DNA from: an uncultured Asticcacaulis sp.
GTDB lineage: Bacteria > Pseudomonadota > Alphaproteobacteria > Caulobacterales > Caulobacteraceae
Direction: 5' to 3'
DNA length: 5,552 bases
Assembly: GCA_946480125.1 (NCBI GenBank)
Contig: CAMLIY010000206.1
Span: forward strand, 1-5,552
Below, piece by piece: positions 1 to 5,552 of this stretch. The number at the start of each line of letters is the position of its first letter. The stretch's first letter is position 1. A program made the position numbers and the translations under genes. Below the pieces are notes generated by a model. It did no database searches. It saw nothing but the letters and a program-made list of their open reading frames with translations, and was not told where the DNA came from.

Positions 1-2
1 CG

Positions 3-713
3 GAATCTGATAATCAAGGCCAGCCTATAGCCGACAAGGCTGAGGAACCCAAGACTATAGATGCGGTAAAGACACGAAAAATGCAGCGCCCGCCGATTGC
101 GGTCATTGCCATTGTAACCATCGTCGTTCTGGCATTGGTCGGGCTGGTCAGCTGGCGTTTGCTGGCGAACCCCGGCGCCGTACCGGGGGCCGAAGTGTCA
201 GTGACAAATGCGCCCATCGCCACCCAGGCGAAGGGACCGCTGGCCGTCTATGCCAAGGGCGCACTGGCCAAGCTGATAACGTCTGAGTCGCCTGTCACCA
301 TAGACGATATTTCCTTCATTGACCGCGACCAGAAGCCGGTCAAACTCAGTGATTTCAAGGGCCAGGTGGTGGTGCTTAATGTCTGGGCGACGTGGTGCGC
401 GCCGTGCCGGTTTGAAATGCCGACCCTGGCCAAGCTCCAGGCGCATTATGCCGGCAAGGGCGTGAAGGTGCTGCCGCTCAGCGTCGATACCGAGGATAAG
501 TTTGCCGATGTGAAATCCTTCATGGATGTGCAGCAGCCACTGGACGTCTATGCCGATCAGAACTTCCAGGCGCCGTCGAAATTCAATATTTCGGGTATGC
601 CTGGCACCCTGATCCTCGACAAGCAAGGCCGCCAGGTCGCCCGCCTCGATGGCGAGGCCAAGTGGGATACGCCGGAGGTCCAGGCACTGCTGGATAAGCT
701 GCTGGCGGAGTAG
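3..713 (+). CDS. tlpA: TlpA-family membrane-anchored thiol-disulfide oxidoreductase (5' end may be outside window)
   Basis: Predicted periplasmic thioredoxin-like protein held by one N-terminal membrane helix. TlpA-family proteins reduce or exchange disulfides, classically in cytochrome oxidase or cytochrome c assembly; the target here is unknown. Counting from the ATG at 81 (210 residues): a hydrophobic helix at about 6-28, a linker to about 72, then a thioredoxin fold with WATWCAPC (active cysteines 106 and 109), followed by R-F-E-M-P as is usual in the family, and the cis-proline in SGMPGT at 174. The stop is TAG at 711-713. The start is uncertain. The ATG at 81 has no Shine-Dalgarno sequence, and the frame stays open to base 3, encoding a strongly hydrophilic stretch rich in D, E, K and Q. 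I therefore give the frame to the edge and treat it as possibly 5'-partial; 81-713 is the alternative. Convergent with the next gene, with 4 bases between stops. Confidence 0.87.
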   Translation, partial: ESDNQGQPIADKAEEPKTIDAVKTRKMQRPPIAVIAIVTIVVLALVGLVSWRLLANPGAVPGAEVSVTNAPIATQAKGPLAVYAKGALAKLITSESPVTIDDISFIDRDQKPVKLSDFKGQVVVLNVWATWCAPCRFEMPTLAKLQAHYAGKGVKVLPLSVDTEDKFADVKSFMDVQQPLDVYADQNFQAPSKFNISGMPGTLILDKQGRQVARLDGEAKWDTPEVQALLDKLLAE

Positions 714-717
714 CTCG

Positions 718-1095
718 TTATCCTACAGGATGCGTCTTGCACGTGGCCGTTTGCTGATAAGCTTTTAGAATTTTATGCTTGTCAGCTTCCATAGAGTTTA
801 GCCGTTCGATCAACGGAAAAACCGCAGCAATCGCTCCGTCGCAAGATCCGACTATAGCAACCTGATAATTTGGCGATCCGGTAAGTTCTGGCCCAAGCCC
901 TACAGCTTCGCCCCTCACTTGCTGACGTATTACAAGCGTCATTATTTGTTGTCGAAGCCGGGAATTAAATTCGGCATCACCATTTATAATAAAGTCGACG
1001 GTTGAATAGACTTTCTTGTTGATAGGTTGGAAAGCATTCGCTTTTTCACAAAACGACAAAGCCACGATTGGCAGCAACCATAGCAATGCTTTCAC
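718..1095 (-). CDS. Small predicted secreted protein of unknown function
   Basis: I do not recognise this 125-residue protein. It starts at GTG (1093-1095) behind a strong Shine-Dalgarno sequence and ends at TAA (718-720). The N-terminus is a convincing Sec signal peptide: K2, a hydrophobic core at about 3-15, then a cleavage site after A-N-A (residue 21). The mature part of about 104 residues has no further membrane segment. It contains two cysteines, C85 (in GSCDG) and C119 (in ATCK), which could form a disulfide in the periplasm; C16 lies in the signal peptide and is not in a lipobox. Its base composition is visibly more AT-rich than that of its neighbours, with more A/T at third codon positions, which may point to an accessory or recently acquired gene. 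The signal peptide plus SD make it a real gene rather than a shadow. The function is open, and a link to TlpA is only positional. Confidence 0.72.
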   Translation of the reverse strand: MKALLWLLPIVALSFCEKANAFQPINKKVYSTVDFIINGDAEFNSRLRQQIMTLVIRQQVRGEAVGLGPELTGSPNYQVAIVGSCDGAIAAVFPLIERLNSMEADKHKILKAYQQTATCKTHPVG

Positions 1096-1099
1096 TGCG

Positions 1100-1106
1100 T
1101 CCTCCC
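1100..1106 (-). promoter_or_regulatory. Ribosome binding site fixing a GTG start
   Basis: The - strand reads GGGAGGA, then four bases (CGCA), then GTG at 1095-1093. This is a near-ideal Shine-Dalgarno match at good spacing. It decides in favour of the GTG as the start of the small secreted protein. Confidence 0.75.
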
Positions 1107-1152
1107 AATTTATAGCTGCCTACAATAACCGCCATGTCTATGCCGTTCTACG

Positions 1153-1174
1153 CCTTGATGTGAATCTCACAAGG
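1153..1174. promoter_or_regulatory. Operator-like nested inverted repeat
   Basis: On the + strand TGTGA (1159-1163), ATC, TCACA (1167-1171) form a perfect 5-bp inverted repeat with a 3-base spacer. An outer pair, CCTTG (1153-1157) and CAAGG (1170-1174), is also perfect but is centred about 1.5 bases off the inner one. The half-site resembles the TGTGA/TCACA of CRP/FNR-type sites, but the spacer is 3 rather than the 6 of the classical CRP site, so no regulator can be named. It lies about 58 bases upstream of the GTG of the small secreted protein, the only gene it could obviously control. A TAAAAT hexamer on the - strand (1180-1185) just upstream could be a -10 box, although no convincing -35 is visible. 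Confidence 0.35.
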
Positions 1175-1244
1175 TAAGAATTTTAACAACGCGTACATCC
1201 CGGTCTACAGAGTAGCATTAAATGGAGCGATAGGGTTGGGTCTC

Positions 1245-2414
1245 TTATTTCAAAATCGGCATCCAGCGCCGATAGGTCAAACACCGCCAGCCCCATTCGA
1301 ACGGACCATAGCGGAAAATTGCCATCCAGACCGTGCTGAATATCAGTTGCCCGATCCAGATCGACACAATGATCGGTACCAGCGCGGCGTGGTTCATCTC
1401 ACCGAACCAAACCGGCCCGCGTCCGCCATAAAACAACCCCGTCATGATCAGCGATTGCGTCAGATAATTGGTGAACGCCATCCGTCCGGCGCAGGCCAGC
1501 GGATAGAGCGCCATACCGCCGATCCGCGTCCGGCCGATCAGAACCAGCACACTCACATAACCCAACGCCACTGGTAGGCACAAAAGATCATTGGCGAGGG
1601 CATATAATCCGAAAATAGCCGGAAAGGGAAAGCCGGAAGCCATCGTTATCCACGCCTGCCAGCCGATCAGCACCAAACTCAACGCGCCCGCCACCATCAG
1701 AAAAACATAGGTCCGCGCCTTCGCCTCACCGCGCAAAATGCCTGACTTGAACAACCCAAGCCCCACCATCATCAGGCCCAGCGTCGTCGGCATGTAACCA
1801 AAGGTCTCACCAACGGCGCCCTGCGCCCAGACAACCGCATTCTGCCTCATCGAATCGAAAAAGCTGCCGCGCATCCGCGTGACAATGCCTGCAAGGTCGC
1901 CATTAAGCGCCGTGACGTGTGCGCCGGTCAGAGTGGTGGCGATATTCGGCCCCAGCAGTACCGCCGCACCTGCCAAAAACAGGCCGAGCCCCCAGATAAG
2001 CAGCTTGCGCGCCGAAACGTCTTGCCAGCGCCAGAAGACAAAACCGGCCAGGGCATAGGACAGCAATATATCGCCGTGCCAGATCAACACGCCATGGATC
2101 AGACCAAATATGACCAGCCACGACAGCCGGCGAAACAGCGGCGTCCTGTACGCCGGATCAGACGGATTTCGGTCACGGCCCACCAGATAAAGACTTACCC
2201 CGAACAGCAGAGTAAAACAGGTGATAAACTTTTCCTTGAAGAAGGTCTCGGTGATCCACCAGACGGCCAGGTCGTCTTGCGTCAGCGGCTGGGATGATAG
2301 TTCCGGCTGGCTATAAACGGCAAACGGCTGCGCGAAGGCGATCGCATTGACCAGCAAAATGCCGAGAATGCTCAGGCCGCGCACATGATCCAGTGTGCGG
2401 ATACGCGCGGTCAT
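1245..2414 (-). CDS. DUF418 (YeiB-type) multi-pass inner-membrane protein
   Basis: This 389-residue polytopic membrane protein has about ten hydrophobic segments. It shows the hallmarks of the DUF418/YeiB family: an N-terminal R-I-x-x-L-D-x-x-R-G motif before the first helix (residues 4-13); a central block with G-L-I-H-G and then W-H-G-D-I-L (104-117); and a C-terminal DUF418 domain with GRMAFTNYLTQS (310-321) and the terminal GPFEWGWR (370-377). The length is typical for the family. No biochemical activity is firmly established for these proteins; a transport role has been suggested for relatives, but nothing in the sequence proves it. The ATG at 2412-2414 has no Shine-Dalgarno sequence. 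It overlaps the stop of the upstream gene as ATGA, so its translation probably depends on coupling. The stop is TAA at 1245-1247, with no obvious terminator behind it. Confidence 0.9.
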   Translation of the reverse strand: MTARIRTLDHVRGLSILGILLVNAIAFAQPFAVYSQPELSSQPLTQDDLAVWWITETFFKEKFITCFTLLFGVSLYLVGRDRNPSDPAYRTPLFRRLSWLVIFGLIHGVLIWHGDILLSYALAGFVFWRWQDVSARKLLIWGLGLFLAGAAVLLGPNIATTLTGAHVTALNGDLAGIVTRMRGSFFDSMRQNAVVWAQGAVGETFGYMPTTLGLMMVGLGLFKSGILRGEAKARTYVFLMVAGALSLVLIGWQAWITMASGFPFPAIFGLYALANDLLCLPVALGYVSVLVLIGRTRIGGMALYPLACAGRMAFTNYLTQSLIMTGLFYGGRGPVWFGEMNHAALVPIIVSIWIGQLIFSTVWMAIFRYGPFEWGWRCLTYRRWMPILK

Positions 2415-2860
2415 CCGGCGGCGGTATTACGTTTCAGGGCGACGGCCTGCAACAGGATGGCCGACGGCACGGCCAGGCACATATGGGTCAGGATCATCAT
2501 GACGCTGAGCAGGGAGAACGACTTTATCAATTGCGCATCGAGCGCCATCTTGTCGATAAAGGTCAGCTTGATCAGGGCGGCCACGCTGCCGAGCAGGATC
2601 AGGAACAGGGCGTACATCAGCACGCCGAGCGTGGCGTGCAGGCGCGATGGCGGCAGGCTCAGTTTCCAGGCGATCAGGGTGCAGATCATCCAGAACAGGG
2701 CCAGCATCACCTGGCGCTGGGTCTCGTCCGCCGCATGGGCATCACCCCACAGGACGCGGACCACGAACCAGCACAGGCCATGCAGACACAAGGCCGCCCC
2801 GCCGGCGATAAACATCCAGCGCAGTTCCGGTTGACGATAGCCGAGCCCCGGACTGTTCAT
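2411..2860 (-). CDS. Small four-helix membrane protein of unknown function
   Basis: I do not recognise a named family for this 149-residue protein. Four hydrophobic stretches are visible, at about residues 15-38, 49-69, 78-101 and 110-141. Short charged loops (GDAHAADETQR at 39-49; FIDKMALDAQ at 101-110) separate the second segment from the first and the fourth from the third. There is no signal peptide and no evident catalytic motif. The start is the ATG at 2858-2860, only 3 bases after the hbd stop; no Shine-Dalgarno sequence is visible, which fits translational coupling to hbd. A later ATG at residue 16 would remove only the N-terminal tail. The gene ends with TGA at 2411-2413, sharing ATGA with the DUF418 gene. 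Its third-position GC bias and tight packing argue for a real gene. A joint role with the DUF418 protein is suggested only by the overlap. Confidence 0.8.
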   Translation of the reverse strand: MNSPGLGYRQPELRWMFIAGGAALCLHGLCWFVVRVLWGDAHAADETQRQVMLALFWMICTLIAWKLSLPPSRLHATLGVLMYALFLILLGSVAALIKLTFIDKMALDAQLIKSFSLLSVMMILTHMCLAVPSAILLQAVALKRNTAAG

Positions 2861-2863
2861 GGT

Positions 2864-3742
2864 TTAGCGCGTCGGAACCGGCTTTTCGCCGCGATAATCA
2901 TAGAAGCCGCGTCCCGTCTTGCGGCCAAGCCAGCCGGCCTCGACATATTTGGTCAGCAGCGGACACGGGCGGTATTTCGAATCGGCCAGGCCGTCATAAA
3001 GCACGTTCATGACCGCCAGGACGGTATCGAGACCGATGAAATCAGCCAGTTCGAGCGGCCCCATCGGGTGATTGGCGCCGAGTTTGAGGCCGGTGTCGAT
3101 CGCCTCAACCGTGCCGACGCCCTCATACAGCGTATAGATCGACTCGTTGATCATCGGGATCAGGATGCGATTGACGATAAAGGCCGGAAAGTCCTCGGAA
3201 TTAGCCGTGGTCTTGCCGAGCGACTTGGCGAAATTTACGGCGATTTCATACGTGTCCGCGTCAGTGGCGATGCCGCGGATGATCTCGACCAGCTTCATGA
3301 TCGGCACCGGGTTCATGAAGTGCAGGCCGATGAACTTGCCGGGGCGGTCGGTAGCCGCCGCCAGACGCGTAATCGAGATCGACGAGGTGTTGGAGGCCAG
3401 CAGGGCTTCGGGTTTCAGATGCTCACACACCGACTTGAAGATGGCGTTCTTGACCTCTTCCTTTTCGGTGGCGGCCTCGATGACCAGATCGCAATCTTTT
3501 AGCTCCGAAATGGCGCCGGCCGGCATCAGCTTCGAGAGGGCATCGGTTGCCTGAGCCTGGGTGATGACTTCCTTTTCGACCAGACGGCTCAACCCCTTTT
3601 CAGTACGGGTCAACGCGGCTTTCACGGCGTCGGCGGAGGCGTCGTAGAGCCGGACATCATAGCCTGCCTGCGCACAGACCTGGGCGATCCCCGCCCCCAT
3701 CTGACCTGCGCCGATAATGCCTACGCTCTTGATCGTGGTCAT
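2864..3742 (-). CDS. hbd: 3-hydroxybutyryl-CoA dehydrogenase
   Basis: A 292-residue cytoplasmic enzyme of the 3-hydroxyacyl-CoA dehydrogenase family, single-domain type, at full family length. It interconverts (S)-3-hydroxybutyryl-CoA and acetoacetyl-CoA with NAD(H), in beta-oxidation or short-chain acyl-CoA metabolism. The N-terminal Rossmann fold has GAGQMG (11-16), with D34 at the end of the second strand, which indicates NAD rather than NADP. The catalytic pair is H141 in GLHFMNP and E153 in KLVEII; S120 and N191 occupy the usual substrate-contact positions. The C-terminal dimerisation domain carries the family signature from DFPAFIVNR (184-192) through [15 protein letters not shown]. The start at 3740-3742 has a good Shine-Dalgarno sequence. 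It lies 127 bases downstream of etfA and heads the tight hbd/149-residue protein/DUF418 cluster. Related names (paaH, fadB2) depend on the pathway and cannot be told apart here. Confidence 0.95.
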   Translation of the reverse strand: MTTIKSVGIIGAGQMGAGIAQVCAQAGYDVRLYDASADAVKAALTRTEKGLSRLVEKEVITQAQATDALSKLMPAGAISELKDCDLVIEAATEKEEVKNAIFKSVCEHLKPEALLASNTSSISITRLAAATDRPGKFIGLHFMNPVPIMKLVEIIRGIATDADTYEIAVNFAKSLGKTTANSEDFPAFIVNRILIPMINESIYTLYEGVGTVEAIDTGLKLGANHPMGPLELADFIGLDTVLAVMNVLYDGLADSKYRPCPLLTKYVEAGWLGRKTGRGFYDYRGEKPVPTR

Positions 3743-3747
3743 GCTAT

Positions 3748-3755
3748 CCGCCTTA
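3748..3755 (-). promoter_or_regulatory. Ribosome binding site of hbd
   Basis: The - strand reads TAAGGCGG, 7 of 8 bases matching the TAAGGAGG complement of the 16S rRNA tail, 5 bases before the ATG at 3742-3740. It supports this start and independent translation initiation of hbd, unlike the two genes downstream of it, which lack such sites. Confidence 0.6.
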
Positions 3756-3772
3756 TCTGTAATCTGTATCTG
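3753..3772 (-). repeat. Three short tandem repeats upstream of hbd
   Basis: On the - strand CAGATA, CAGATTA and CAGATAA follow each other directly, and the last copy runs into the hbd Shine-Dalgarno sequence. This is an imperfect 6-7 base repeat in the leader or promoter region. It may be a regulator binding site or chance; no regulator is recognised. Confidence 0.4.
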
Positions 3773-3831
3773 ATATGGAAATAATGCGCGCCCCGTCGCA
3801 AGGCAATAGCGGAAAGGCCAGGCTTATAAAC

Positions 3832-3863
3832 TTGTACCTCCCCATCTTGATGGGGAGGTACAA
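3832..3863. repeat. Perfect 14-bp palindrome (strong hairpin) between etfA and hbd
   Basis: The left arm TTGTACCTCCCCAT (3832-3845) and right arm ATGGGGAGGTACAA (3850-3863) are perfectly complementary around a 4-base loop (CTTG). It begins 6 bases after the etfA stop on the - strand. A run of seven A on the + strand (3862-3868) means that in the etfBA transcript the U-tract comes before the hairpin, not after it, so this is not a textbook intrinsic terminator for etfA. It could be a transcript-end stabiliser, a processing site, a partial terminator, or a copy of a dispersed intergenic palindrome. The structure itself is certain; its role is inferred. Confidence 0.85.
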
Positions 3864-3869
3864 AAAAAG

Positions 3870-4802
3870 TTAACCCAGCGCCTTCATCAGGTCGGGGATA
3901 GCGGTCTTGTAATCCGCCACCAGACCATAATCGGCCACCGAGAAAATCGGTGCTTCGGGGTCTTTGTTAATGGCGACGATGACCTTGGAGTCCTTCATGC
4001 CGGCCAGGTGCTGGATGGCGCCCGAAATGCCGATGGCGATATAGAGCGCCGGCGCCACCACCTTGCCGGTCTGGCCGACCTGATAGTCGTTCGGCGCATA
4101 GCCGGCATCAACGGCGGCGCGCGAGGCACCGACAGCGGCGCCCAGCTTATCAGCCAACGGATCGATGACCGCCTTGAACTCCTCGGCCGAACCGAGCGCA
4201 CGACCGCCGGAGACGACGATCTTGGCGGCGCCCAGTTCAGGACGGTCCGACACGACCTTTTCTTCTGAGATAAAGCGCGTGCCCGCTTTAGAGGCCGGCG
4301 CTGCAATGGTTTCAACCGCAGCCGAGCCGCCCTCAGCGGCCGCCTTGAAAGCGGTGGTACGAACGGTCATGACCTTCTTGGCTTCCATCGTCTGCACTGT
4401 TTCCAGCGCGTTGCCGGCATAGATCGGGCGCGTGAAGGTATTCGCGTCGATCACCTCGATCACGTCCGACAGCAGAGAGACGTCGAGCAGGGCGGCGATG
4501 CGCGGGGCAAAGTTCTTGCCCGACGCCGACGCCGGGATACAGACGTCGTCATAGCTGGCGGCCAGGCCGGTGATCAGCGCGGCGACGTCCTCGGCGATAT
4601 CCTGTTTCAGGTCGGCGGATTCGGCCACCAGCACCTTGCGGACGCCGGAAATTTTAGCGGCTGCATCGGCGATACCTTTCACGCCTTCACCATAGACCAG
4701 CACATCGACATCGGATGACAGGGCCAAAGCGGCGGTGACTGTCTTGTTGGTGGTATCGCGCAGATGGGCGCCGTCATGATCGGCGATAACAATAACGGCC
4801 AT
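3870..4802 (-). CDS. etfA: Electron transfer flavoprotein, alpha subunit
   Basis: A 310-residue alpha subunit of the heterodimeric electron transfer flavoprotein, which carries FAD and passes electrons from acyl-CoA and related dehydrogenases to ETF:quinone oxidoreductase. The N-terminal ETF domain begins [11 protein letters not shown]. The C-terminal FAD-binding domain shows SGGRALG (198-204), G-A-S-R (225-228), QVGQTGK (241-247) and the family signature from [13 protein letters not shown] (253-265) to A-I-N (277-279), then D-P-E-A-P-I-F. The length is normal. I place the start at 4800-4802, where homologues begin: AGGAGT lies 8 bases upstream. A longer frame from 4850 would add 16 atypical residues and overlap etfB. 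The start is 1 base after the etfB stop, so the pair should be made together in equal amounts. TAA at 3870-3872 is followed by the palindrome. Confidence 0.96.
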   Translation of the reverse strand: MAVIVIADHDGAHLRDTTNKTVTAALALSSDVDVLVYGEGVKGIADAAAKISGVRKVLVAESADLKQDIAEDVAALITGLAASYDDVCIPASASGKNFAPRIAALLDVSLLSDVIEVIDANTFTRPIYAGNALETVQTMEAKKVMTVRTTAFKAAAEGGSAAVETIAAPASKAGTRFISEEKVVSDRPELGAAKIVVSGGRALGSAEEFKAVIDPLADKLGAAVGASRAAVDAGYAPNDYQVGQTGKVVAPALYIAIGISGAIQHLAGMKDSKVIVAINKDPEAPIFSVADYGLVADYKTAIPDLMKALG

Positions 4803-4803
4803 A

Positions 4804-5550
4804 TTACAGAACTCCTGCGGATTTAAGATCGGCGACCAGTTCGGCGGCATCGGCCACCTTTTTACCGGCCGTGCGCTTCGGTGGCTCGGTCACTTTCAGC
4901 ACTTTCAGGCGCGGCGTGACATCGATCCCGTAATCAGCGACGGTCTTGATTTCGAGCGGCTTCTTCTTGGCCTTCATGATGTTGGGCAAAGAGGCATAGC
5001 GCGGCTCATTGAGGCGCAGATCGGTGGTGATGACCGCCGGCAGCTTGACACCAAGCGTTTGCAGGCCGCCATCGACTTCGCGCGTCACCTGGGCTTCGTC
5101 ATTCTCGATCACAACCTTCGAGGCGAAAGTCGCTTGCGGCCAGTCAAGCAGAGTGGACAGCATCTGGCCGGTGGCGTTATTGTCACCGTCGATCGCCTGC
5201 TTGCCCATAATGATCAGGTCGGGCTTTTCGGCCTCGGCCACCGCTTTCAGCAGCTTGGCGACGGCCAGCGGCTCGACGTCCTGGTCGGTCTGGATCAGGA
5301 TGCCGCGATCGGCGCCTATGGTCAGGGCGGTGATGATCGTGTCCTTCGCCTGTGCCGGCCCGATGGATACGGCGACGATCTCGGTAGCGATGCCTTTTTC
5401 CTTCAGGCGGGTGGCTTCCTCGACCGCGATCTCATCGAACGGGTTCATCGACATCTTGACATTGGCCAGATCGACGCCCGACTGGTCGGACTTCACCCGG
5501 ACCTTGACGTTGTAATCCAGCACCCGCTTGACCGGGACCAAAATCTTCAT
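4804..5550 (-). CDS. etfB: Electron transfer flavoprotein, beta subunit
   Basis: A 248-residue beta subunit of electron transfer flavoprotein, complete and of normal length; it binds AMP and supplies the loop that docks on partner dehydrogenases. It opens with [20 protein letters not shown], as is typical. Clear family blocks follow: [17 protein letters not shown] (35-51), the nucleotide-binding region GADRGILIQ (79-87), [15 protein letters not shown] (116-130), and the signature from [19 protein letters not shown]. The recognition loop [15 protein letters not shown] (184-198) contains the conserved leucine (L188) that contacts dehydrogenases. The ATG is at 5548-5550, only 2 bases from the window edge, so its ribosome binding site and promoter are not visible. 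The stop TAA (4804-4806) sits 1 base before the etfA start. Upstream genes of the operon, if any, lie outside the window. Confidence 0.97.
   Translation of the reverse strand: MKILVPVKRVLDYNVKVRVKSDQSGVDLANVKMSMNPFDEIAVEEATRLKEKGIATEIVAVSIGPAQAKDTIITALTIGADRGILIQTDQDVEPLAVAKLLKAVAEAEKPDLIIMGKQAIDGDNNATGQMLSTLLDWPQATFASKVVIENDEAQVTREVDGGLQTLGVKLPAVITTDLRLNEPRYASLPNIMKAKKKPLEIKTVADYGIDVTPRLKVLKVTEPPKRTAGKKVADAAELVADLKSAGVL
4811..4816 (-). promoter_or_regulatory. Ribosome binding site deciding the etfA start
   Basis: AGGAGT on the - strand, inside the last codons of etfB, lies 8 bases before the ATG at 4802-4800. It supports the 310-residue etfA product over an in-frame start at 4850 that would overlap etfB by 47 bases. 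Confidence 0.65.
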
Positions 5551-5552
5551 GG

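Noticed and set aside
692..723. Possible bidirectional terminator between tlpA and the small secreted gene (GGATAA at 692-697 and TTATCC at 718-723)
   Set aside because: The stem is only 6 bp with a 20-base interior that pairs poorly, and no T-tract follows on either strand.
1107..1114. TATAAA-like -10 box on the - strand just upstream of the small secreted gene
   Set aside because: It almost touches the Shine-Dalgarno sequence, so the transcript would start inside or after the ribosome binding site, and no -35 lies 17 bases upstream.
1236..1577. + strand open frame of 113 codons opposite the DUF418 gene
   Set aside because: It is a shadow: H, R, Q and P rich with no domain, and it is fully antisense to a clear membrane-protein gene.
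2393..3502. Long + strand open frame of 369 codons opposite hbd and the small membrane gene
   Set aside because: Its product is a low-complexity mix of Q, H, R, D and G with no recognisable domain, as expected from reading a GC-rich gene in antisense. The - strand carries an unmistakable hbd and the tightly packed gene after it.
3832..3868. Rho-independent terminator of etfA
   Set aside because: The stem is strong, but the U-tract lies before it on the transcribed strand and not after it. I keep it as a palindrome with unknown role.
3995..4315. - strand frame of 106 codons inside etfA in another frame
   Set aside because: Its product is dominated by R, S, A and P, as expected for an out-of-frame reading of a GC-rich gene; etfA in this stretch is intact.
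4803..4850. A 16-residue N-terminal extension of EtfA starting at 4850
   Set aside because: It would overlap the end of etfB, its residues do not resemble an ETF alpha N-terminus, and a good Shine-Dalgarno sequence precedes the ATG at 4802.

Overview
The window looks like chromosomal DNA from an alphaproteobacterium, probably of the Caulobacteraceae type. This placement is an inference from the protein sequences, the GC-rich third codon positions and the gene order; no taxonomic marker is present. It holds seven protein-coding genes and no RNA genes, insertion sequences or CRISPR arrays. One gene lies on the + strand at the left edge, and six lie on the - strand.

Left part (1-1244): a membrane-anchored TlpA-type thiol-disulfide oxidoreductase on the + strand is open to the left edge, so its true start may lie outside the window. 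It ends 4 bases from the end of a convergent small gene of unknown function. That gene encodes a predicted secreted protein of 125 residues, starts at GTG and is more AT-rich than its neighbours. The 149 bases upstream of it contain a nested inverted repeat that resembles an operator.

Right part (1245-5550), read from right to left on the - strand: etfB, etfA, a 3-hydroxybutyryl-CoA dehydrogenase gene (hbd), a small four-helix membrane protein of unknown function, and a DUF418/YeiB-type membrane protein. etfB and etfA are 1 base apart and encode the two subunits of one electron-transfer flavoprotein. A 127-base gap follows, carrying a 14-bp perfect palindrome just behind the etfA stop and three short tandem repeats just ahead of hbd. 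The last three genes are packed tightly (3-base gap, then a 4-base ATGA overlap), so they are probably co-transcribed and translationally coupled.

Functionally, etfBA and hbd fit beta-oxidation or short-chain acyl-CoA metabolism. ETF takes electrons from acyl-CoA dehydrogenases to the quinone pool, and Hbd performs the NAD-linked oxidation of the 3-hydroxyacyl-CoA. The two membrane proteins downstream have no evident link to that pathway. Nothing here amounts to a clearly new system. The best second looks are the palindrome after etfA, the operator-like repeat and orphan secreted protein next to tlpA, and the coupled pair of uncharacterised membrane proteins.
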